Made by a program: the position numbers and the translations under genes
Source: CAYLLN01 sp036496265
GTDB taxonomy: Bacteria > Planctomycetota > Planctomycetia > Pirellulales > Pirellulaceae
Reading direction: 5' to 3'
DNA: 6,408 bases
NCBI GenBank assembly: GCA_036496265.1
Contig: DASXLL010000198.1
Location: forward strand, 1-6,408
The notes under the pieces: model-generated
Told to the model about the DNA's origin: nothing
The model's database searches: none
Seen by the model: the letters and a program-made list of their open reading frames with translations, nothing else
Part shown: positions 1 through 5,337 of the stretch, in pieces
Numbering within the stretch: the stretch's first letter is position 1
How the letters are laid out: each line of letters begins with the position of its first letter

Positions 1-1
1 C

Positions 2-1435
2 CAGGAAAGCAGCGACCTTTTCAGCAAGCTCGATGCGAACAAGGACGGGTTTGTCACTCCGGACGAAGTTCCGGAGAATTCCAAGGCTCTTTACGAGCGG
101 ATGCTCCGCACGTCGGATAAAGACGGTGACAAAAAGCTCAGCAAAGACGAGTTCCAAGCCGGCCTGAGGCCCGATGAAACGCCGCGGCAACCGCTGCCGG
201 GTGGCGGCGCTGGCTTTCCGATGCCCAAGGGCGGGAAGGGCGACCCGCGAGAATTCTTCAAGCAAATGGATGCCAACAAAGACGGCAAGCTGACCAAGGA
301 CGAAATGCCCGAGCGGATGCGTGACAACTTAGCTCGCATGGATACGAATGGCGATGGCGTTGTTACCCAGGAAGAATTCGCCCAAATCGGCCGCCAATAT
401 GGCAAACGGCCGCCAGGAGCTCCCGGCGCGCCGCCTCAGAACGATCAGGCGAAAGCTTTTGAGCTGAATGACACCAACAAAGACGGCAAGATTACCAAGG
501 ACGAAGTCCCAGCGGAAAAACGCGATTCCTTTGACAAGGTTGTCGAGCGGCTGAATCCGGGAAAAGACTTCCTCACCAAGGAGCAATATCTGTCGCAAGG
601 CGGAGGGGCTCCCCCAGCGGCTGGACAGCGTCCCAACCCGGGCGGTCCGATGAATCGCGGTGATCTCGAAGCATTGTTTGACCGCACCGATGCGAATAGC
701 GACGGCAAGTTAACCAAGGACGAAATTCCCGAAGAGCGCCAGGGTATGCGCGGCATTTTGGAGCGTTCAGGCGGCAATTCGATCGATAAAGAGCAATTCG
801 TTCGCGGCATGACGGCAATGATGGCTCAATTCGGCGGTCAGCAGCCGCGACCTGACGGCGCTCCACGGCCGGAAGGCGCTCCGCGTCCCGAAGGTGCTCG
901 ACCTGACGGCGCCGGTCAAAGGCCCGAAGGCGGCCCGCCACGTCGGCCCGATGGCGCTCCTGGTGTTCCGCCGGGCGGACCCGGCGGCGGACTCTTCGGC
1001 ACGCTTGACACCGATCGCAATGGCGAACTCTCCACGGCTGAGATCGTCGGCGCTGGATCCGCGCTGCTCAAGCTCGATAAGAACGGCGACGGCAAAATCA
1101 CGCCGGACGAAGTCTTCGCTGGCGGTCCGCCCCCCGGCGGCATGCGTGGTCGTCCGGGCGACGGCCAACCCGGTGGAGTCGGTCAGCCCGGCAAGGGTCT
1201 TCCCGGCGCGCCGCAGGGCCAGCGTCGTCCCGGCCAGCGGGGACGCGGGAATCCAGAAGAAATGCGCCAACGCTTGAAGGAAGCCGACGCCAATAAGGAC
1301 GGCAAGATTTCAAAGGACGAAGCGTCGGGAAGACTCAAAGAAGCCTTCGATCAATTCGACGCCAATTCCGACGGCGTCATCGACGAAGCTGAAATCGGCC
1401 AAATGATCCGCCGCATGGCCGAAGGCGCTAAATGA
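2..1435 (+). CDS. Multi-EF-hand calcium-binding protein (5' end outside window)
   Basis: The reading frame is open from base 2 and already encodes an EF-hand before the first ATG (base 101), so the true start lies upstream; 477 residues are visible. I see ten 12-residue loops of the D-x-[DN]-x-[DN]-G-type ending in Glu. In numbering from base 2 they lie at about residues 11-22, 39-50, 90-101, 114-125, 157-168, 230-241, 336-347, 359-370, 429-440 and 453-464. The second loop has Lys in place of the usual Gly. Degenerate loops follow the fifth and sixth (about 184-195, and a 10-residue remnant near 256-265), so the protein reads as six EF-hand pairs joined by Pro/Gly-rich linkers. EF-hands bind Ca2+ and often work as pairs. 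A signal peptide would be expected upstream but is not visible. Secretion or cell-surface location is inference from the architecture. The TGA stop directly abuts an inverted-repeat element. The EF-hand identity is very secure; the biological role is unknown. Confidence 0.93.
   Translation, partial: QESSDLFSKLDANKDGFVTPDEVPENSKALYERMLRTSDKDGDKKLSKDEFQAGLRPDETPRQPLPGGGAGFPMPKGGKGDPREFFKQMDANKDGKLTKDEMPERMRDNLARMDTNGDGVVTQEEFAQIGRQYGKRPPGAPGAPPQNDQAKAFELNDTNKDGKITKDEVPAEKRDSFDKVVERLNPGKDFLTKEQYLSQGGGAPPAAGQRPNPGGPMNRGDLEALFDRTDANSDGKLTKDEIPEERQGMRGILERSGGNSIDKEQFVRGMTAMMAQFGGQQPRPDGAPRPEGAPRPEGARPDGAGQRPEGGPPRRPDGAPGVPPGGPGGGLFGTLDTDRNGELSTAEIVGAGSALLKLDKNGDGKITPDEVFAGGPPPGGMRGRPGDGQPGGVGQPGKGLPGAPQGQRRPGQRGRGNPEEMRQRLKEADANKDGKISKDEASGRLKEAFDQFDANSDGVIDEAEIGQMIRRMAEGAK
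848..961 (+). repeat. In-frame R-P-[DE]-G-A-P repeat tract of the EF-hand protein
   Basis: Six imperfect units reading R-P-D/E-G-[AG] plus a variable tail follow one another between the sixth and seventh canonical EF-hands. Unit starts are near 848, 866, 884, 899, 920 and 944. The same residues are spelled with different codons (Arg as CGA, CGG, CGT and AGG; Pro as CCT, CCG and CCC). The tract therefore looks conserved as a protein pattern rather than as a recent DNA duplication. It is probably a flexible, charged extracellular-type linker. Confidence 0.8.
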
Positions 1436-1515
1436 TTCTCTAGCCGGGAGCTAACAACGCGAAAAGATTATCCACCGCCGGTTCACCGGGACCAAGTTTG
1501 GTCCCGGCTAGAGAA
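1436..1515. repeat. 80-bp element bounded by perfect 14-bp inverted repeats
   Basis: TTCTCTAGCCGGGA at 1436-1449 is the exact reverse complement of 1502-1515. The left arm begins on the first base after the EF-hand gene's TGA. A second palindrome is nested at the right end: CCGGGACCAA (1486-1495) and TTGGTCCCGG (1498-1507) are exact complements around a GT centre, so two alternative foldings compete. No flanking target-site duplication is visible. No T-run follows, so a classical intrinsic terminator is not supported, although a role at the 3' end of the transcript remains possible. A dispersed palindromic repeat or small MITE-like element is the likeliest identity (inference). A diverged copy of the right part lies at 1816-1837. 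Confidence 0.75.
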
Positions 1516-1815
1516 CAAGTGTAACCGTTCATGCCAGCGCGATTCGTGGCGAGTCAGGGATACAAAAGGGGAACGACAAGCTGATGAATCGCGAAAAGTG
1601 CGAAACTTCGAAAGCGCGAAAGAAATCGTCGCTTGCGTCTGCCACTACCGCCGATTGAGCGGCCAAATCTTTGCTGAGAACAAGGCATGAATGCTGCCCT
1701 GAACGGTTTTCCCCTCACCCCCAGCCCCTCTCCCCCGGAGTACCGGGGTGAGAGGGGAGCACTTGATGGACGTTATTCGTTACTCGCATTTCCCAGCTGG
1801 CGCGAACGGTTACGA
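1516..1815. other. Gene-free spacer between two copies of the same repeat
   Basis: No convincing coding sequence is present. The only notable contents are a short run of GCGAAA-like words around 1580-1622 and the C-rich palindrome at 1711-1759. The one plus-strand open frame (1687-1887) crosses the palindrome and a repeat copy and runs antisense into the end of the 86-residue gene, so it is treated as spurious. Confidence 0.6.
1711..1759. repeat. C-rich/G-rich palindromic intergenic repeat
   Basis: Arms CCCCTCTC plus CCCCGG (1725-1738) pair with CCGGGG (1743-1748) and GAGAGGGG (1750-1757). They enclose the tetraloop AGTA with a single bulged T at 1749, giving a 14-bp stem. Translated in one frame the region gives a Leu-Thr-Pro-Ser-Pro-Ser-Pro string. 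From general knowledge this string recurs in spurious hypothetical proteins annotated over dispersed intergenic repeats in several G+C-rich bacteria. No T-run follows, so a dispersed repeat is favoured over a terminator. Confidence 0.75.
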
Positions 1816-1837
1816 ACAAGTTTGGTCCGGCTAAAGA
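1816..1837. repeat. Diverged second copy of the 1493-1514 repeat
   Basis: From CAAGTTTGGTCC onward this matches 1493-1514 closely, with one missing C and one A-for-G change. It lies in the same orientation, six bases from the stop codon of the minus-strand 86-residue gene. It lacks the flanking inverted arm, so it is a partial or decayed copy of the element at 1436-1515. Confidence 0.6.
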
Positions 1838-1843
1838 CATGGT

Positions 1844-2104
1844 TTACTGAAACTCGACCTTCTCGCCTTGCTCCATATTCCGGATGAGCAAGTTGTTGAT
1901 CACGCACTCTACCGCTCGCCTTAGTGCAATAAACCGGTGCTCAACGCGCGGCAGTTTCTTGGCGACTTTCAGCGGATCGATCACTTCCGGCCGGAGGGGA
2001 AAGAGCTCCTCGAGCGTCTCGGCAAATTCGGCCACATCCTGGTCCGTCGCACCTTCCAAGGTGTTACAGAACCGACTCTTAAAAATAAGATGACGGATGC
2101 TCAC
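1844..2104 (-). CDS. Small protein of unknown function (86 aa)
   Basis: I do not recognise a family. The protein begins M-S-I-R-H-L-I-F-K, has an acidic stretch around residues 19-35 (Asp/Glu-rich, TDQDVAEFAETLEE), then a basic, probably helical segment around 48-76 with RRAVECVINNLLIRN, and ends in EFQ. It looks soluble and mainly helical, with no signal peptide or membrane span. The start is GTG at 2104-2102: an in-frame TAA lies four codons upstream, and no other good start occurs before the distal Met near residue 77. A perfect TATAAT ends 8 bases before the GTG and no Shine-Dalgarno is present, which supports both the start and a leaderless message. The alternating polar and hydrophobic composition and the promoter argue for a real gene, but without homologues it remains unproven. 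Confidence 0.6.
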   Translation of the reverse strand: MSIRHLIFKSRFCNTLEGATDQDVAEFAETLEELFPLRPEVIDPLKVAKKLPRVEHRFIALRRAVECVINNLLIRNMEQGEKVEFQ

Positions 2105-2112
2105 AGTGGTGA

Positions 2113-2118
2113 ATTATA
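2113..2118 (-). promoter_or_regulatory. -10 element (TATAAT) of the 86-aa gene
   Basis: Read on the minus strand this is an exact TATAAT, separated from the GTG start by 8 bases. A start site about 7 bases downstream would fall at the initiation codon, giving a leaderless transcript. The hexamer 17 bases further upstream is CTGAAA, a 4-of-6 match to TTGACA. Confidence 0.6.
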
Positions 2119-2243
2119 CACCCCCTGCTAGCGTTTTTCAGCCAGAATTTCGGCCATAAAAGTTCAAAAACAGCTACTTCATCCATCATTGGCCGTTGTT
2201 TGTTCGTCGCCCCTAAAGCCAGGGACCGCACACGACCGACGCC

Positions 2244-2282
2244 GCAGACGGAACGCCACAGAGGGCGTTCCCTACAGTCTGC
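2244..2282. repeat. Compound inverted repeat next to the lipoprotein stop codon
   Basis: GGAACGCC (2250-2257) is the exact complement of GGCGTTCC (2264-2271) around ACAGAG. An outer pair, GCAGAC (2244-2249) and GTCTGC (2277-2282), extends it with a 5-base one-sided bulge. It ends three bases from the TAG of the minus-strand lipoprotein gene, so it would form a hairpin at the 3' end of that message. No T-run follows on that strand. The sequence resembles dispersed repeats I associate with planctomycete intergenic regions (recollection, not searched). Confidence 0.7.
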
Positions 2283-2285
2283 CGA

Positions 2286-3473
2286 CTACTTTTTCGCCGT
2301 AACGGCCGCCGGACTGTCCTTGGCAAACGTCCGCGAGCCGAAAACCTTTTCGCGATACAGCACCAGACCGTGGGCAGCGTGAAAGAGCGCGCCACATTCG
2401 ACATCAACAGACTTGGTGTTCCGAAACGTCTTGCACATGCCAAGAGTGGCCCGCTTCATCCAGGGCTGCTCGAGTTGGTCTTTGTCCATCGCCGTCGCGA
2501 GGAATTCAATGACGTGTCCGGCCGATCCCATGCAGACGGCGAGGTCGGCCGATTTGCCCGGACGAGCGAAATAATTGCTCGATAGCGAACCATCCGAGTT
2601 CTGATACTGCTTGGCCTTGTCGATGCACTCATTGATACGTTCCGAAAGCTTCTTCCAGACGCCAGTCACGGGTTGGCCGGCGTCCGCGTGGCGGTTAAAA
2701 GCCATGGTCAGACCGGTCATGCGGTGCGTGCCGCCACAGGCGCTGGCGTCGAGACTGTGGCCGAGCTCGATTTCGACGAGTTTTTCGATACTCCATTCAC
2801 TGCCATCGCCGGCCTTCCAGGTATAGTCGGTAGGGTAATAAGCCGTGAGCGCCATTAGCGTCCAACTATATTCCTGCGTCGCATTCTTATGCACGTCGAG
2901 CTTGGCCTGATCGATGTAGTCGGCGATGGTGTGTTTTTCGCCTTCAACCGTGATTGGTTCGTCGAGCGGCAAGTGGCAATCGGACAAATAGCCGAGCCAT
3001 TGGTCGACGTGGCCCTGGCCCATTTTGTCTTCCGCGACGACGGTGGCGATGCCATAGCGCTTGGTTGCTTCGTCGAGCAAGTCGCCGCGGCGTAGATCGA
3101 GGCCCTTCATCTTGCCGCCAGTGAGAATGTAATCGACGACAGGGATGTCGCGCGAGCCGTCGCTCACCAGAAACTCTCGCTTGAATGCCAACGCCCCGTG
3201 GACAATCTGCCACGCGGCCTGATCGTTGGAAGTAGAACCAACGGATAGTCGGCGGCGGTCGTAGGTGTATTCCAGAGCGTCGTCGATCTGTTTCAGAATT
3301 TCGTCGTCTGCTAGAACGGCCGAAGAGTCAGGAGCTGGGCCGGCTTTATTGACTACCGGTGTCGTCTCGGTTGTCGGCTGCGGACCAGCACCGCCGCCGC
3401 AGCCGGTCGACATGATAAACAGTCCGCACGATGCGAACAGGGAAAACACAACCAGCAGCCGGCTGCGAGTCAT
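2286..3473 (-). CDS. Lipoprotein with helical (possible alpha/alpha-toroid) domain
   Basis: The chosen ATG (3473) gives 395 residues starting MTRSRLL. The start 54 bases upstream would bury the signal sequence behind 18 extra residues. Residues 1-24 form a lipoprotein signal: basic T-R-S-R, a hydrophobic core, then M-S-T-G before Cys25. This is a slightly atypical lipobox because Ser replaces the usual Leu/Val/Ile at -3. Residues 26-54 are a Gly/Pro/Thr-rich tether. The rest is mostly helical with Gly-rich turns: ACGGTHR (245-251), QNSDGSLSSNYF (about 291-302) and ECGALFHAAHGL (359-370). The DGS-like turn after a helix resembles repeats of alpha/alpha-toroid folds such as prenyltransferases and cyclases; this is inference from pattern only. 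No catalytic motif is certain. The protein is probably anchored in a membrane and faces the periplasm. It is transcribed divergently from the metallo-hydrolase. The gene call is strong; the function is unknown. Confidence 0.88.
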   Translation of the reverse strand: MTRSRLLVVFSLFASCGLFIMSTGCGGGAGPQPTTETTPVVNKAGPAPDSSAVLADDEILKQIDDALEYTYDRRRLSVGSTSNDQAAWQIVHGALAFKREFLVSDGSRDIPVVDYILTGGKMKGLDLRRGDLLDEATKRYGIATVVAEDKMGQGHVDQWLGYLSDCHLPLDEPITVEGEKHTIADYIDQAKLDVHKNATQEYSWTLMALTAYYPTDYTWKAGDGSEWSIEKLVEIELGHSLDASACGGTHRMTGLTMAFNRHADAGQPVTGVWKKLSERINECIDKAKQYQNSDGSLSSNYFARPGKSADLAVCMGSAGHVIEFLATAMDKDQLEQPWMKRATLGMCKTFRNTKSVDVECGALFHAAHGLVLYREKVFGSRTFAKDSPAAVTAKK

Positions 3474-3512
3474 CGTTTGAAGTCCACAAAAGGAGTTGCA
3501 ATTCGATCGGTC

Positions 3513-3541
3513 AATATAAGTGAGCATTAGCCGTGAGACCA
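3513..3541 (-). promoter_or_regulatory. Possible promoter of the lipoprotein gene
   Basis: On the minus strand TATATT (3518-3513) lies 17 bases from a weak -35 candidate, TGGTCT (3541-3536; 3 of 6 consensus positions). A start site near 3506 would leave a leader of about 33 bases before the ATG at 3473 and would exclude the longer start at 3527. No clear Shine-Dalgarno is visible. Confidence 0.35.
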
Positions 3542-3649
3542 GAAGTCACGCAAGCTGGGGAATCTATGCCGATTGCGGCGACATTACGCCTCGGGCTGCT
3601 AAATGCTTACTTCAATGGGTTTTACGGCTCGGCAAGTGTTCGCTGGGCG

Positions 3650-3678
3650 TTGCTGCCCTGCCAGCCGGCACTTACAAT
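3650..3678 (+). promoter_or_regulatory. Candidate promoter of the metallo-hydrolase gene
   Basis: TTGCTG (3650-3655) and TACAAT (3673-3678) are separated by exactly 17 bases in the divergent intergenic region. Predicted initiation near 3685 gives a leader of roughly 65 bases before the ATG at 3750. It also supports the shorter protein over an open-frame extension to 3603. Confidence 0.45.
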
Positions 3679-3749
3679 CCCGCTGGCCACGGGCCGCTCA
3701 GCCCCTTTCGGCCAACTCTTATCGACCGCTCCTCCCGCCGGACTGGCTC

Positions 3750-4532
3750 ATGCTAGCTCGCAAGCCGATTTTTCCGAATGTGATCGAAATGAACTTCCAG
3801 GCGGGGGAGGTTTTGGGCTGTTGCGTCTATTTGGTTTTTGACGGCAGCGATTGGCTGCTGATCGACATCGGCCTGGAAGACACGGTCGAGGAAATCGTCG
3901 AGCTGATTCGGCAAATTGACTTCCCATTGAGCAAATGCAAGATGCTGATCGCGACGCATGCCGACGTGGATCACATTCAGGGCCTGGCGAAGGCCAAGCA
4001 GCTTCTCAAAGCCCCAGTTTTTGCGCATCCGAAGGCGATTGGGCCGCTCGAAGCGGGCGACAAGCTCCGCACCTTCGCGCAAATCGAAGCCCAGAACATC
4101 GACATGGCCATGCCGCCGGTCAAGATCGACGGCAAGCTGGAAGACGGGGACAAAATCGAAGTCGGCGGCCTGACGCTCGAGGTCTGGCTTACACCCGGCC
4201 ATACCGACAGCCAACTCAGCTTCCGTCTCGGCGATATCCTCTTTTCCGGCGACAACATTTATCGCGATGGCTGCGTGGGGGCGATCGATGCCCACCACGG
4301 CAGCGATATTCCGTCTTTTATCAAGTCACTTCGCCGCATCCGCGAAAGCGATGTGAAGTGGCTGCTGCCAAGTCATGGGCCTTACTTCCGCAAGGACAAT
4401 GCCCTGCTCGATACGACGATCGCCCGGCTGGAAGGTTATCTGCACATGGCGGATTTCGGCACTTGCGCGATTGATTGGCCGCTGATGGATCAGTGGGAGC
4501 AGGAGTTGGCGGAGGGGAAGCGGCCGAAGTAA
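3750..4532 (+). CDS. Metallo-beta-lactamase-fold hydrolase
   Basis: The protein has 260 residues from the ATG at 3750, starting MLARKPIF. The frame stays open back to 3603, but that extension is Arg/Pro-rich, non-homologous in appearance, and overlaps the likely promoter. Fold landmarks appear in order: a beta core ending LLIDIG (about 36-41), the metal-site motif H70-A-D72-V-D74-H75, TPGH151, SGD168 and SH209G. These match the order of metal ligands in this superfamily, which contains hydrolases, lactonases, glyoxalase II and thioesterases. The motif is HxDxDH rather than HxHxDH, a known variant in some subfamilies. The loop residues Y171-R-D-G and the A181-H-H stretch probably shape the substrate pocket. 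There is no signal peptide, so the enzyme is predicted to be cytoplasmic. The gene is alone in its transcription unit as far as visible. The substrate cannot be deduced. Confidence 0.92.
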   Translation: MLARKPIFPNVIEMNFQAGEVLGCCVYLVFDGSDWLLIDIGLEDTVEEIVELIRQIDFPLSKCKMLIATHADVDHIQGLAKAKQLLKAPVFAHPKAIGPLEAGDKLRTFAQIEAQNIDMAMPPVKIDGKLEDGDKIEVGGLTLEVWLTPGHTDSQLSFRLGDILFSGDNIYRDGCVGAIDAHHGSDIPSFIKSLRRIRESDVKWLLPSHGPYFRKDNALLDTTIARLEGYLHMADFGTCAIDWPLMDQWEQELAEGKRPK

Positions 4533-4571
4533 TGCCGTCGGTTTTTGGTTTCTTTGCTTCGGCGCGTGAGG

Positions 4572-4577
4572 TAGAAT
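4572..4577 (+). promoter_or_regulatory. -10 element (TAGAAT) for the small-protein/HNH pair
   Basis: TAGAAT matches TATAAT at five of six positions and lies 18 bases before the ATG at 4596. Predicted initiation near 4584 gives a leader of only about 11 bases, with no Shine-Dalgarno. No good -35 hexamer is found at normal spacing. Confidence 0.45.
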
Positions 4578-4580
4578 GGG

Positions 4581-4588
4581 GTTGCAAC
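4581..4588. promoter_or_regulatory. Perfect 8-bp palindrome, possible operator
   Basis: GTTGCAAC is self-complementary and covers the predicted transcription start between the -10 element and the ATG of the small protein. Its position would suit an operator for autoregulation of the downstream pair. A palindrome this short can arise by chance. Confidence 0.25.
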
Positions 4589-4595
4589 AGCTCCT

Positions 4596-4853
4596 ATGGA
4601 CAAAAAATCACTGCCATCGATTAAGAAGTTTCCAGCTGCAAAACAGCGGCGGCTCGATCAACTGCTTGACAAGTACTGCGAAGGCAATATCACCGAGGCC
4701 GAGAAAAAGAAACTAAAGCAATTGGTGACTGAGGCGGAACAGCTTGCGGTATTCAACGCCAAACAACTCCTCAAACTCTCTGAGGGACAGACTCCTCCGG
4801 CCGGCGCCGTTCCGGTTACTGTGTGGGTCACTCCTCAAACAGCTAGTCGATGA
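4596..4853 (+). CDS. Small charged helical protein encoded upstream of HNH gene
   Basis: The protein has 85 residues. A Lys-rich N-terminus (MDKKSLPSIKK) is followed by two predicted helices at about 13-28 (AAKQRRLDQLLDKY) and 33-62 (TEAEKKKLKQL onward), separated by CEGNI, then a Pro/Val/Thr-rich tail from 66. There is no signal peptide or DNA-binding motif that I can name. From memory, short proteins with this 'LD.LLDK..EG.LTEAE...L..LV' pattern are often encoded just before standalone HNH proteins in planctomycetes and cyanobacteria. Its stop codon overlaps the HNH start as ATGA, so the two are probably translationally coupled. It may bind or restrain the nuclease, as an antitoxin or immunity partner would; that is inference. 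The gene call is strengthened by the overlap and the upstream -10 element. Confidence 0.8.
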   Translation: MDKKSLPSIKKFPAAKQRRLDQLLDKYCEGNITEAEKKKLKQLVTEAEQLAVFNAKQLLKLSEGQTPPAGAVPVTVWVTPQTASR

Positions 4854-5275
4854 AGGGCGGCTGCGAGCGATTTCGACCCGTCGTTACCGCACGAGCGGGC
4901 GGTGCCTGTGAATACTGCCGCCTTATTGAAGTCGCTACGGGGATAACGTTCCACATCGACCACATTGTTCCCCGATCGCGCGGTGGGAAAGCGATGCCCA
5001 CGAATCTCGCGCTGGCCTGCCCTGGTTGTAACCTCTCGAAACTCGAGAAAACGCACGAGGTTGACGATCTTGGCGAGCTCCGATTGCTTTTCAATCCGCG
5101 CGCGTACGATCCCCCGGTGTTTGGTTGGCACATCCATTTTCTGCTCGACCACCAATCTGGATTGATATTGCCGCGAACGCCGGTCGGGGAAGCGACGATA
5201 CGCGCCCTAGACATGAATTGTCCGCCTCGCTTTTACGCTCGAACCATACAGATCAAGGTCGGTCTGTTGGACTAA
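4850..5275 (+). CDS. HNH endonuclease-like protein
   Basis: The protein has 141 residues. The HNH core occupies about 14-64: C20-x-x-C23 and C57-x-x-C60 would hold a structural zinc, while D37-H38, N52 and N61 fit the HNH catalytic pattern, with the typical IDHIVPRSRGG stretch between. HNH domains cut nucleic acid using a divalent metal. Residues 77-141 form a second, conserved-looking segment: LLFNPR (79-84), W93-H-x-H-F, a G-rich turn, P-x-G-x-A-T (111-116), then an MNCPPR (122-127) and basic/hydrophobic end. In my recollection this tail accompanies a family of small standalone HNH proteins and may confer specificity. The start at 4850 overlaps the previous gene by four bases. No intein, intron or phage neighbour is visible, so a homing or phage role is not indicated. 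The target is unknown. Confidence 0.9.
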   Translation: MKGGCERFRPVVTARAGGACEYCRLIEVATGITFHIDHIVPRSRGGKAMPTNLALACPGCNLSKLEKTHEVDDLGELRLLFNPRAYDPPVFGWHIHFLLDHQSGLILPRTPVGEATIRALDMNCPPRFYARTIQIKVGLLD

Positions 5276-5325
5276 CGGCATGATAGGCCACGCAAAGTCG
5301 CCGGCGCGGATTAGTACTACGCTGA

Positions 5326-5331
5326 TACAAT
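5326..5331 (+). promoter_or_regulatory. -10 element (TACAAT) immediately before rsgA
   Basis: TACAAT matches the -10 consensus at five of six positions and ends 6 bases before the ATG at 5338. Initiation about 7 bases downstream would coincide with the start codon, so a leaderless message is possible. No -35 match is visible at 17 bases, and no Shine-Dalgarno lies upstream. Confidence 0.45.
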
Positions 5332-5337
5332 AGCGGC

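Noticed and set aside
445..1313. Several long ORFs in other frames over the EF-hand gene
   Set aside because: They are shadows of biased codon use in a verified EF-hand frame and have no recognisable domains or start signals.
1687..1887. Plus-strand ORF of 66 codons
   Set aside because: It translates a C-rich palindrome and a repeat copy and runs antisense into the 86-aa gene; the composition is that of a repeat, not a protein.
1884..2131. Two plus-strand ORFs of 64-69 codons
   Set aside because: They are antisense to the 86-aa gene, which has a perfect TATAAT and a plausible start; no support exists for the plus strand.
2200..2443. Short ORFs on both strands over the inverted repeat at 2244-2282
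   Set aside because: They read through the palindromic repeat into the lipoprotein gene; such translations are typical false proteins.
3474..3527. 18-residue N-terminal extension of the lipoprotein
   Set aside because: It would bury the signal peptide and lies across the likely transcription start; the ATG at 3473 puts the basic residues and hydrophobic core at the N-terminus.
3603..3749. N-terminal extension of the MBL-fold protein (49 extra residues)
   Set aside because: Arg/Pro-rich sequence unlike the fold, overlapping a TTGCTG-17-TACAAT promoter candidate; the ATG at 3750 gives a family-sized protein.
4524..4546. Possible terminator after the MBL-fold gene: CCGA/TCGG followed by five T
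   Set aside because: The stem is only 4 bp with a 10-base loop and overlaps the stop codon; too weak to annotate.
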